Origin: Erythrobacter sp.
GTDB taxonomy: Bacteria > Pseudomonadota > Alphaproteobacteria > Sphingomonadales > Sphingomonadaceae
Direction of reading: 5' to 3'
Assembly (NCBI GenBank): GCA_002695185.1
Contig: NZOF01000112.1
Coordinates: 1-7,608, forward strand
DNA: 7,608 bases
In this document: positions 1 to 6,599 of the stretch, in pieces
Layout of the letters: each line of letters starts with the position of its first letter
How positions within the stretch are numbered: the stretch's first letter is position 1
Notes under the pieces: model-generated
The model's database searches: none
What the model was told of the DNA's origin: nothing
The model's input: the letters and a program-made list of their open reading frames with translations, nothing else
Position numbers and translations under genes: made by a program

Positions 1-381
1 CAGCGTCTTGTGAGCGGTCAGCAGTGCCATGACACGGCCTGCCTCGTCCGGTGTCACCTCACCCTCTGCCACGGCCAGCAGCAGAGCAGACGAAGCCGTC
101 ACGGTGTCCTCAGCAGACCGGATCGGCGGTAGGGCAAACGAGATCGGCGCATCCTTGCGAGGCGGCGCAATACGGTCGAGACAAAGCCGCAGGGCCGTCC
201 CGTCGCCTTCCAGCGCCTGTTCAATGGCCTTGCGGGTCAATGCCTCGTGCTCGCCTTCAAGCAGCGCCTCCACGGCCCGCGTGACCTTATGGCGCGAACC
301 TTTGCGATTACCGCCTAGGCAATTGCCTGCAGCAAACGTCCCGTCCGAGTTTCGCCCGCCATTATTCGGCTCGTCAGACAT
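1..381 (-). CDS. DUF5681-like phage-associated protein, C-terminus cut by window edge
   Basis: The minus-strand frame is open from ATG at 381 to the left edge (127 codons, no stop), so the C-terminus is missing. The N-terminus has a glycine/asparagine-rich stretch (NSDGTFAAGNCLGGNRKGSR) matching the DUF5681 pattern of 'F..G.sGNp.GRp.GsRnk'. It is followed by an A-E-A-L-L-E-G-E...LTRKAIEQALEGD helix, LRLCLDRI and the PPRKD..ISFALPP motif, which I recognise from this family. The function of DUF5681 proteins is not established; many lie in prophages, near terminase or other packaging genes, so a small-terminase-like role is possible but only inferred. A run of seven G on the mRNA (complement of 386-392), four bases before ATG, supports this start. 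It lies 42 nt downstream of the giant-protein gene, in the same reading frame, and is probably co-transcribed with it. Family assignment is fairly sure; function is unknown. Confidence 0.8.
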   Translation of the reverse strand, partial: MSDEPNNGGRNSDGTFAAGNCLGGNRKGSRHKVTRAVEALLEGEHEALTRKAIEQALEGDGTALRLCLDRIAPPRKDAPISFALPPIRSAEDTVTASSALLLAVAEGEVTPDEAGRVMALLTAHKTL

Positions 382-385
382 GCAG

Positions 386-392
386 CCCCCCC
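386..392 (-). promoter_or_regulatory. G-run ribosome binding site of the DUF5681-like gene
   Basis: Seven consecutive C on the plus strand give GGGGGGG on the mRNA, four bases before the ATG at 381. It is the only purine-rich element upstream and decides for this ATG over in-frame TTG codons inside the neighbouring tandem repeat. It is an unusual Shine-Dalgarno because it lacks the A of AGGAGG. Confidence 0.5.
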
Positions 393-419
393 GGCACAAT
401 AGGCACAATAGGCACAATA
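393..419. repeat. Three perfect 9-bp tandem repeats (GGCACAATA)x3 between two genes
   Basis: GGCACAATA occurs three times head to tail without mismatch, filling most of the 42-bp gap between the stop of the giant protein gene (424-426) and the ATG of the DUF5681-like gene (381). On the transcribed strand the unit is TATTGTGCC. The unit length is three codons. The frame that links the two genes stays open across the array (CTA TTG TGC repeated), so copy-number change would not shift that frame. Function is unknown; it may be a simple replication-slippage array. Confidence 0.9.
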
Positions 420-423
420 GCCA

Positions 424-3400
424 TCAGCGGGCCTCCATCATGAAGCCGGGCGGCGGCGGGGGCGGGGCATCCGGCTCGTTCGCCATGGCACCGCGCTCAG
501 GCAGGCTGTAACCGGCTAAGCCCATAAGCTCGCGCGCCTCGCGCCTTGCCTTGGTGATGGCTTGTTTCGAAGCCTTGCGGCGTCCATCGTCGGTCATCTC
601 GCGATAGCGCTTCGATGCAATCAGCGTGTGCAGCGCATTGTAGGTCAGCCGGCCCGCAATCTCGTGGTAGCGGTCATATTCCTGGGGCGTGTAATCCACC
701 CGCTCACCGTCTTCCGTGTATTGCTTGCCCGGTGCGCTGACGCTCTTCCCGATCCGCAGCATCTCGGCCACGACCGGATCATTCTTCGCCTGCGACTGCC
801 AGAAGGGCGAGATCAGATCAGGCCCAAGGCTGTCATTCTCAACCGGCTCTCCAAAGATGTCGCGCAGCGGCATGAGGTCCTGCGTCATGCCGGGCACTCG
901 CGCCTGTATCGCTTCGCCCACGCTCTCACGCTTGCGGGAGACGGGATCAATGGCCCGCGCCACACCGGCAACGCCAGCAGGAACGGCAAATGCGCTGACA
1001 GTGCGTTCCAGCCAATTGCCTGCATATCGGCCGGGATCGGCCAAGCCTTCCACGAACGACGACATGCCAGATAGCCATGTCTTGCTGGCAAGGTTGCCCA
1101 TGATCGAAGCCACCAGCATCGTGGCCTTGTCTTCCTTCTGCCTGTCGCTGAGGCCTTCGGGAAGCGTTGCCATGTCCGCTGCCACACCTATCGTGGTCGA
1201 GAACGGATCCAGCCGCGAATAGCTGATGTACCGGTCCCCGATCTTCACCGAGTAGGGCTGCCAGCCATCGGCATACATCAGGCGTGCTTTCGCAGGGTCA
1301 GGCGGAACGGCCCCTGTAATCGTCCCCTGAAGTGCCGCCTCATACATCGCCATCGCAAAGCCCGTGCCGAGCAGCACGCGTGCAATCGCCATGTCACGCC
1401 GAGCGCCACCGGCCCCGAAGTCGCGCCGCCATTCTTTCAGCAACGGAGCGGCAGGCGAACGCTCGGTCGCAAATTTCATCAGGTTGATCGGCGTCCGCAC
1501 GAACGGCACGATCACCTTGGCGGGCAGGTTGCTGGATGTAATGCGCGATAGACCCTGCCCGAACTCGCCAAGCTGACGCTGAAACGTCAGGTAGCGGCCA
1601 TAGTCCATCGCGCGGGCCAACATCTCATCGGTCGGATTTGCGGTCAGTTCGGCAATGCGCGCCTTCGCGGCATCGCCCTTCAACCCTTCACGCTGTGCCG
1701 TGCGGACGGCCTGCGCGTTCAATTCCATGCGGCGCGCAATACCCTTGAACAACTCGTCTTCTGCCGTGAGCAGGCGGGTGGGGACGCGGATTGCCTCGCC
1801 CAGCTTGCCGCCAATCGCCTTGTACTCGTCGCCCTCGACCTTGCTGACAAAGTCCGACGCCTCACCGGTCCGCAGGGCCTTGGCGAACATCTGCGCGCCT
1901 TCCTTGGCCCCCTGCAGTAGCCCGATAGCCCTTGCGCCCACTTCGGTAGCGAGAACCCTGTCCTGCGCTTTCTCGCGCATCACAGCCTTGCGCGCTGCCC
2001 CGATTGCCGCACCCGTCGCGAACTCGGGCAACTGCGCAATCGCTGTCAGAGTGTTCGACACCATGTTGACGACATGGGTGGGCGGATTGCTCAGCAGGAA
2101 ATTGATGTAGAGCTCACTCACGCGGTCCCGCCATTTCGGCTTTGCCGCCTTCTCGGCCAGAGCATTGAACTTGCCCGGCCCCATCTCGACCGCATCGATC
2201 AGGATATCGGCTGCATCCTTCAGCCCGTCCTTGCCGCCGCCGCTGCGCACCAGTGCCGACAGAACATCGCCCCTGATCGCCCTGCTATCGGCAGTCATGC
2301 GGAATTGCTGGAGCGTCCGCCCAGCCTCGGCTGTCATCCCCGCCACTTGTTCCTGAATGGCGACATGGCGCATCCACTTTTGCCGGAACTCTGCAAGCTT
2401 CTCATCGCCCGGATCGTCGAGCGCCCGAATGCGCTTTGCCGCATTCACCAACTCATTGCCCGACTTTGCGAGCAACTGCCTTGCCGCCAATGCTTCCTCT
2501 GCATTGAAGGCCTGCCCCTTGCGCCGTACCAGAAGGCTTTCCGGCGACATATTCAACTCCGCTGCGAGGCGCTCCGTCTCAGCGTGTGTTACTCTGCCCC
2601 GCGTGGCTGCATCGAAGCCGACGCGCTTCTCGGTCTGGGATAGCGCCCGACGAATATCCTGCGGCGTGTCCAGCTTTCCGAGATTGATGTTGCCCGCGAA
2701 GTTTGGTGCATCGTTGCCCCAATCCTCGTATGCTTGCGGCGGAGCAAATGGCTGATCGTCAGCCGCTTCCGAAGCGTCACGCCAGATCGGACCCTCTTCC
2801 GCAATGCGCTGTTCCAAATCCATGCGGTCGGTCTGCGCGGAATAGAAGTTGGCAACTTCGGCCTGATCTTCCGGCAGAAAGCGACGATTGGCAGTGCCAT
2901 CATAGGTGTCGCGCATGGCATCGAGGAACTGATTGACCGTAGGGCGCTCGGACAATTCGGGGAAATAACCCGCTTCCCATGCCGCTTCAGCAGCATCGTC
3001 GAGGCTCATGCCCCGCTCGTTCAGCAGCGGCCCGAAGCGATGCTCCTGCCCGACAAAGTCCAGACCCTTACGCGAAGCATTGGTCATGCCCATCGCCTTG
3101 AGGTCGCCACCCTTCGAAACAGCATCGCCGGTGTCATTGATGCCGCCACGCAGACGCGCCCAGCCCACGAGGTCGATCGGACCAACCTTGGGCACTTCCT
3201 TACCCATGAAGTTCCTGACCGTGCGTTTGCTCAACTGGTCACGCTCGCGCGGTGGCTTCACGGGCTGATAGCGCCCCGCATCCTTCGCCGTCGCTTCCTC
3301 TATGTCCCGCACCTCGTTGGACGGCTTGGGCAGCACATCGCCCGGCTCGATATTCTCCGATGCTGCCCGCAGTTGGGCTTCGGTCGGATCATCGAGCAAC

Positions 3401-4866
3401 CGCCTTACAGGTGCGCTTGAGACTGCCTCGCCTGCATCGGCGCGCATGAGGATAGCGCGATCCATCGTGAAACCGTTCGGCGGGGGAGGAATGTCCACTG
3501 CATCCTGTGCGGCCTGAATGCCGTTGTCGGTCGAATAGCCCTCTGCGGCCTCGCCGGTGCTTTCCGTCGCTTGTTCGCCGCGACGACCAAAGCGGGCGGC
3601 GATCTTGGGCGCAACGTAGTCCAGCGCCTTGCCAGCAGCCACTCCGCCCACCGCCCCGATGCCGGTTCCCATGGCAGCACCAACGGCCCTGTCGCCAACG
3701 TCTCCATCCGTGCCGAGAAAGCCTTCAGCAGCGCCATACGCGGCGCCGACCCGGGCAAGTTCCGATGCAGCCTTGGCCTTGGCTCCAAATGGCACCAGCA
3801 GCCCGCCCGCGACCTGTCCGCCCAGCCGCCAACCGGGATGCGCCATGTCGTCATAGCCGAGGATGGCCGAGTTCTGCTCCTGATTGTTCGCCCAGATGTC
3901 AGCAAGACGGCGGTCAGAGTTCCAGATGCTTTCCCGTCCCGGCGTCAGGCCCAGCGTATCGACAACCGCCCCGGCCTCGTCCAGACCGCCCGCCAGCACA
4001 CCGTCGCCCACCCCGCGCACAGTTGCGCCGGTCCTGCCATCGCCAAGGTCAGTCAGTATCTGCGGGCGTTCGGCATAGGTCACTTCAGTAGAAACCGGCT
4101 TGCCCGCATCCCGATCAGCGACATAGCCGCGCACATCTTCGGGATCGACGGAGAAGCCATTGGCCTGCGCGTAGCTAAGGATCTGATCGGCAGTGCCGCC
4201 CTGAAGCAGTTCGGCATATCCGGCTTCAATCTCCGGACGCAGGCCGCCTTGGGGCGTGGGCGTGTCCCAGAAGCGCGCTATCGTCTCCCGGTCGGGCTGG
4301 TAGTCGGGGTTATCGCGATGCTGCTCGGGCGTCTGTGCAAGCGTCCCGTGCATGCCGAGGCGGTTCATGCGGGCCTGTCGCTCGGCTTCCATGTAGGCGG
4401 CGCGGAGTTCCGGCGACTGCTGCATGTACTCCGGGGCGGCCAGCGCGTTGCCAGCCTGAATAGTGATTCCGCCAACGTCCCGCCCGCCTTGCGATACCGA
4501 GGCCACCGGACGACCCCAGCTTTCCATCATTGTCGGACCTGCAATGGCGTCAGGCGTCACGACATCGGCCAGAGCGATTGTTGCCATGTCGCCAATGCGG
4601 ACAGGGTTGCCCTGTCGGTCCCAGCCAACCTGATCCGCTTCGGGAGCGTCGGCACCGTACAGGCGAAGGTTCGGCCCTTCGTTCGTCCGCAGCGTGTCGC
4701 CGTCCACGGCCTCGCCATCAAGCGTGAAGCCCTCGGGCGGCGGTGGAACGGTCGCACGCTTGCGTGTGCTGCTGCCGAAACGCGAAGCGGGTTCGTCCAG
4801 CGAAAAGCCCGGTGGAGGAGGCGGCGGGTTGCTCAATTGACCGGCACCCATGCCTTCCCGTTCCAT
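424..4866 (-). CDS. Giant phage internal/ejection-type virion protein with embedded SNase-like nuclease domain
   Basis: This 1480-residue protein resembles the very large, low-identity proteins packed in podovirus-like virions and delivered with the DNA. Seen in order: PPPPxGF motifs at residues 14-25 and 41-50; a staphylococcal-nuclease-like domain at about 52-175; a helical region; a glycine-rich hydrophobic stretch at about 370-415; a third PPPPNGFTMD at 460-469; a long polar helical middle; LLSNPPTHVVNMVSN at about 924-938; RLLTAEDELFKGIARR at about 1031-1046; VIVPFVRTPINLMKF at about 1118-1132; and a last PPPPPPGFMME ending two residues before the C-terminus. The LSNPPTHxxN, LTAEDExFK and PFVRTPxN blocks are ones I associate with large phage proteins of this type. 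The start is uncertain. M1 at 4866 has AAGG four bases upstream; M6 at 4851 also fits, with GGGAAGG directly before it. It overlaps the preceding gene by 34 nt (19 nt if M6), which suggests translational coupling. Phage origin is fairly sure; ejection and nuclease activity are inferred. Confidence 0.85.
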   Translation of the reverse strand: MEREGMGAGQLSNPPPPPPGFSLDEPASRFGSSTRKRATVPPPPEGFTLDGEAVDGDTLRTNEGPNLRLYGADAPEADQVGWDRQGNPVRIGDMATIALADVVTPDAIAGPTMMESWGRPVASVSQGGRDVGGITIQAGNALAAPEYMQQSPELRAAYMEAERQARMNRLGMHGTLAQTPEQHRDNPDYQPDRETIARFWDTPTPQGGLRPEIEAGYAELLQGGTADQILSYAQANGFSVDPEDVRGYVADRDAGKPVSTEVTYAERPQILTDLGDGRTGATVRGVGDGVLAGGLDEAGAVVDTLGLTPGRESIWNSDRRLADIWANNQEQNSAILGYDDMAHPGWRLGGQVAGGLLVPFGAKAKAASELARVGAAYGAAEGFLGTDGDVGDRAVGAAMGTGIGAVGGVAAGKALDYVAPKIAARFGRRGEQATESTGEAAEGYSTDNGIQAAQDAVDIPPPPNGFTMDRAILMRADAGEAVSSAPVRRLLDDPTEAQLRAASENIEPGDVLPKPSNEVRDIEEATAKDAGRYQPVKPPRERDQLSKRTVRNFMGKEVPKVGPIDLVGWARLRGGINDTGDAVSKGGDLKAMGMTNASRKGLDFVGQEHRFGPLLNERGMSLDDAAEAAWEAGYFPELSERPTVNQFLDAMRDTYDGTANRRFLPEDQAEVANFYSAQTDRMDLEQRIAEEGPIWRDASEAADDQPFAPPQAYEDWGNDAPNFAGNINLGKLDTPQDIRRALSQTEKRVGFDAATRGRVTHAETERLAAELNMSPESLLVRRKGQAFNAEEALAARQLLAKSGNELVNAAKRIRALDDPGDEKLAEFRQKWMRHVAIQEQVAGMTAEAGRTLQQFRMTADSRAIRGDVLSALVRSGGGKDGLKDAADILIDAVEMGPGKFNALAEKAAKPKWRDRVSELYINFLLSNPPTHVVNMVSNTLTAIAQLPEFATGAAIGAARKAVMREKAQDRVLATEVGARAIGLLQGAKEGAQMFAKALRTGEASDFVSKVEGDEYKAIGGKLGEAIRVPTRLLTAEDELFKGIARRMELNAQAVRTAQREGLKGDAAKARIAELTANPTDEMLARAMDYGRYLTFQRQLGEFGQGLSRITSSNLPAKVIVPFVRTPINLMKFATERSPAAPLLKEWRRDFGAGGARRDMAIARVLLGTGFAMAMYEAALQGTITGAVPPDPAKARLMYADGWQPYSVKIGDRYISYSRLDPFSTTIGVAADMATLPEGLSDRQKEDKATMLVASIMGNLASKTWLSGMSSFVEGLADPGRYAGNWLERTVSAFAVPAGVAGVARAIDPVSRKRESVGEAIQARVPGMTQDLMPLRDIFGEPVENDSLGPDLISPFWQSQAKNDPVVAEMLRIGKSVSAPGKQYTEDGERVDYTPQEYDRYHEIAGRLTYNALHTLIASKRYREMTDDGRRKASKQAITKARREARELMGLAGYSLPERGAMANEPDAPPPPPPGFMMEAR
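4342..4713 (-). other. SNase-like (thermonuclease) domain inside the giant protein
   Basis: Residues about 52-175 of the giant protein follow the staphylococcal nuclease pattern. VDGDTL (54-59) gives D57, equivalent to D21 of the S. aureus enzyme. LRLYGADAPE (67-76) supplies R68, D73 and E76, equivalent to R35, D40 and E43. The WGRPVASV block supplies R119, equivalent to R87. All five classical metal-binding and catalytic residues are therefore present at the expected relative positions. A family-typical tail (ARMNRLGMHG) closes the domain. The family cleaves DNA and RNA with calcium. Activity here is inferred from residue conservation only. Confidence 0.8.
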
Positions 4867-5879
4867 TCGACCTTGTTGCCCTGACCATCGGTGGCCGTGG
4901 GCCGATCAGAGCGACTCTGACGCGGGGACGAGGATGGAGACGAGGAACGACCGGAGCGGACGCGGGAATCGGTCATGTCCTGCCCCCGTCTGCGGTCGCT
5001 GCTGGAAATGTCCTGTCCGCGCCGCTGATTGGCCGAGCGCTCCCGATTGTTTCGCTCGTACTCCGAAGCACGACGGTCGCGCGTTTCGATCATGCTGTCA
5101 GTGTTGCGGTCAGCCCTGGCATTGTCCGCATCGATATTCGCCTCGCGCAACCAATGGCCCAGCCGGTCCTTGATCGGCATGGCCTTTTCGAGAAGGCCCC
5201 TGACTCCTTCCTCGCCCGGATAGGCTTGCGGCACATGGTCGAGCAGATTGCCGCCCAGGGCTTCGGCGCGCGGACCGAGCATCTGAAGGGCCTGCTGCCA
5301 TGATGTATCATCAGTCGCGCGCGAGAGTTCGTCCACTGCCAGCGAGTAAAAATCGTGCTCCGCTTCGACTTGGCCAAGGAAGTTGTCGCGAAGCTGCGAC
5401 TGGATCTTGAGCGCTTGGATAGGATCGGATTGTACCATACGTAGGAACGCGCGATCGCGGTCATTCCTTGGCTGGCCTAAGCTGGCCAATGCCGGGTTAC
5501 TCTCCGCTGCAGGATCTGCCTGTGCGGACATCGTGCCGGGTGACGTTGGCGACATTTCGAAGCCAGCAGTGACAGGGGCGAGCGCATTCGCCGGAACAGG
5601 CGAGGATGGCGGCGAACCTCCGGACAGCAGCGCATTGCCTGTCATGTAATCAGCCACGCCTTCGCGAAACGCTCGCTTGTCCTGATATTCGGCAAGTTGG
5701 ACCCCGAGGCGCGGGTCAACTGCCATCACTGCCTGCAGCGCCTTGGGATCGGAAGGATCGCTTGCGAATGCAGACAGAGCGGATTGGCGCTTGAGCCGCT
5801 CACCCATAGCGACGCCCCTGTCGAACGACTCTTGAAAGCCATTATTTCGGACGAGATCCCAGTTGATATTCAGGGGCAT
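4833..5879 (-). CDS. Phage virion-associated protein with basic hendecad-repeat tail
   Basis: This 348-residue protein has no enzyme motif that I recognise. The N-terminal third (about 1-80) is helical and contains ALQAVMAVDPRLGVQLAEYQ, a pattern seen in phage structural or internal proteins. Residues about 86-135 form a P/S/A-rich linker. About 136-250 is again helical. From 262 the protein is strongly charged and rich in R, S, D and Q, with RRGQD at 286-290 and again at 297-301, an exact 11-residue period. It ends in a short conserved-looking cap, NKVEWNGKAWVPVN. The start at MPLNINW is chosen because GAGAGG lies six bases upstream. A longer in-frame ATG at 5954 would lie wholly within the preceding gene. 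It begins 10 nt after the 98-residue gene and overlaps the giant protein gene, so the three are likely one transcript. A structural or ejected partner of the giant protein is the best guess. Confidence 0.75.
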   Translation of the reverse strand: MPLNINWDLVRNNGFQESFDRGVAMGERLKRQSALSAFASDPSDPKALQAVMAVDPRLGVQLAEYQDKRAFREGVADYMTGNALLSGGSPPSSPVPANALAPVTAGFEMSPTSPGTMSAQADPAAESNPALASLGQPRNDRDRAFLRMVQSDPIQALKIQSQLRDNFLGQVEAEHDFYSLAVDELSRATDDTSWQQALQMLGPRAEALGGNLLDHVPQAYPGEEGVRGLLEKAMPIKDRLGHWLREANIDADNARADRNTDSMIETRDRRASEYERNNRERSANQRRGQDISSSDRRRGQDMTDSRVRSGRSSSPSSSPRQSRSDRPTATDGQGNKVEWNGKAWVPVN

Positions 5880-5885
5880 AACAAA

Positions 5886-5891
5886 CCTCTC
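5886..5891 (-). promoter_or_regulatory. Ribosome binding site deciding the MPLNINW start
   Basis: The complement of 5886-5891 reads GAGAGG, six bases before ATG at 5879. It overlaps the TGA stop of the upstream 98-residue gene (5890-5892), so translation of the two genes is probably coupled. It favours this start over the ATG at 5954. Confidence 0.65.
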
Positions 5892-6186
5892 AGTGAATGG
5901 CGGGCCGGAATGCGGGGGCGACAATCCCCAGATCGGCAGAAATGAAGCCTGCAAGAGCCGACCAGCCCTGCGGCGATTCCAGTAAATGGAGGAGGTTGTC
6001 GGGCACGTAGGTCAGAGCGTCGAAGGCCTCGACCTCGGACACCCCGATCAATGGTGCGCAGCCTCGGACAAACTCGAACGCGGCACGGCGCTGCGCTTCT
6101 TTAGGATCAGGATTGTGTGCTCGCAGGCACGCGGCGAGAATGTCACCTAGTGAGCGATCTGCTTGGGGCGTGGCAGGGGCGCTCAT
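5890..6186 (-). CDS. Small hypothetical protein (98 aa) in the phage operon
   Basis: I do not recognise this family. The protein is acidic to neutral, with no membrane segment or signal peptide. It looks mostly helical: LGDILAACLRAH, KEAQRRAAFEFVRGCAPLI, VEAFDALTYVPDNLLHLLES and GWSALAGFISADLG. The ATG at 6186 overlaps the stop of the upstream ribbon-helix-helix gene as ATGA. A purine-rich site (complement of 6192-6200, AAGGTGGGG) lies five bases before it. The tight spacing on both sides argues that it is a real, co-translated gene. It could be a virion accessory or a partner of the small regulator; nothing in the sequence decides. Confidence 0.7.
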   Translation of the reverse strand: MSAPATPQADRSLGDILAACLRAHNPDPKEAQRRAAFEFVRGCAPLIGVSEVEAFDALTYVPDNLLHLLESPQGWSALAGFISADLGIVAPAFRPAIH

Positions 6187-6317
6187 TGCAGCCCCACCTT
6201 TTCGCGAACGAGAGCGCGGAGATATTCCGAGAGCGAGCAGCCTGCCCGTTCTGCCTGCGCTGCTAGGGCAGCAACTACCGCCTCATTCGCGCGAAAACTG
6301 ACATGCGTGTTCTGCAT
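6183..6317 (-). CDS. 44-aa ribbon-helix-helix (CopG/Arc-like) DNA-binding protein
   Basis: This short gene encodes 44 residues starting MQNTHVSFRANEAVVAAL. The layout is that of a ribbon-helix-helix protein. A short strand (THVSFRA, residues 4-10) is followed by helix A (about 11-25, ending in AERAG), a turn, and helix B (about 28-41, LSEYLRALVREKVG). The length is close to the classic CopG and Arc repressors. Such proteins dimerise through the strand and read operator DNA in the major groove. The start is supported by GAGG four bases upstream (complement of 6322-6325) and by the ATGA overlap with the next gene. It is first in the leftward operon and directly follows a promoter containing a direct repeat, which suggests autoregulation. 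It could instead be the antitoxin-like half of a pair with the 98-residue protein, but that protein does not resemble a known toxin. Confidence 0.75.
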   Translation of the reverse strand: MQNTHVSFRANEAVVAALAAQAERAGCSLSEYLRALVREKVGLQ

Positions 6318-6355
6318 ATTTCCTCGACAGTCATCCCGACGTTGAGTGTGTTACA

Positions 6356-6384
6356 ACCGTAATACAGCAATACAGAAATGTCAA
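6356..6384 (-). promoter_or_regulatory. Sigma-70-type promoter of the leftward phage operon
   Basis: On the minus strand a perfect TTGACA (complement of 6379-6384) is followed after 17 bases by TACGGT (complement of 6356-6361). The latter keeps the T, A and final T of TATAAT. Transcription would start near 6349, about 30 bases before the ATG at 6317. The -35 and spacing are very good; the -10 is weak, which suits a regulated promoter. Confidence 0.55.
6361..6375. repeat. Direct repeat AATACAG x2 between -35 and -10, candidate operator
   Basis: AATACAG occurs at 6361-6367 and again at 6369-6375, an 8-bp period, in the spacer of the leftward promoter. Ribbon-helix-helix repressors often bind short repeats overlapping their own promoter. 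This is therefore the most likely site for the 44-residue protein encoded directly downstream. The repeats are seen; the binding is inferred. Confidence 0.45.
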
Positions 6385-6407
6385 TATTGAACAGTGTGTA
6401 ATTTCTG

Positions 6408-6416
6408 AAGGAGGTG
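6408..6416 (+). promoter_or_regulatory. Perfect Shine-Dalgarno sequence without an obvious gene
   Basis: AAGGAGGTG is a full match to the 16S anti-Shine-Dalgarno. No ATG or GTG follows within the usual 5-10 bases. A TTG at 6427 would open a 28-codon frame to TAG at 6511; the ATG at 6431 is too far and opens a non-coding-looking frame. It may be the remains of the start region of the gene ending at 6845, or chance. Confidence 0.35.
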
Positions 6417-6599
6417 GGCGACATCGTTGAATGGGTTGCACTTTCGCCAGATTGAAGAAATGTGGAAGGTGTTTTCGAACTGGGGGAAAATTAGACGATC
6501 GCCTTACTGCTAGCCGCCTCATTTCTGTTTCAGGGTCAGGACGGACGCGCCGCATACTGCGAGCGACTGTCGGAGAGGTTCGATCAGCGCGAGATACTC

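Larger units (their letters stand above)
6318..6599. other. Divergent intergenic region
   Basis: The 282 bases between the leftward operon and the first ATG of the rightward genes contain an AT-richer stretch with the leftward promoter and repeats (6345-6400). They also contain a perfect Shine-Dalgarno sequence on the plus strand (6408-6416) and a stop-free plus-strand frame from 6495 leading into the gene at 6600. AGTGTGT occurs at 6345-6351 and 6393-6399, on either side of the promoter. I see no convincing plus-strand promoter, tRNA, attachment site or terminator. Confidence 0.5.

Noticed and set aside
29..511. 160-codon plus-strand open frame at the left edge
   Set aside because: It is antisense to the DUF5681-like gene and the end of the giant protein, with a low-complexity S/R/A/P product and a HNRHNRHNSH run that only reflects the 9-bp tandem repeat.
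885..1187. Other minus- and plus-strand frames inside the giant protein gene
   Set aside because: All are in alternative frames of a single continuous 1480-codon gene that carries conserved phage blocks along its length.
3571..4884. Long 437-codon plus-strand open frame opposite the giant protein gene
   Set aside because: It is antisense to the SNase domain and neighbouring parts of the giant protein, shows no recognisable domains, and such open antisense frames are common in GC-rich DNA.
5880..5954. Upstream in-frame start (25 extra residues) for the 348-aa protein
   Set aside because: The extension lies inside the 98-aa gene, has no better ribosome binding site, and the start at 5879 has GAGAGG at ideal spacing.
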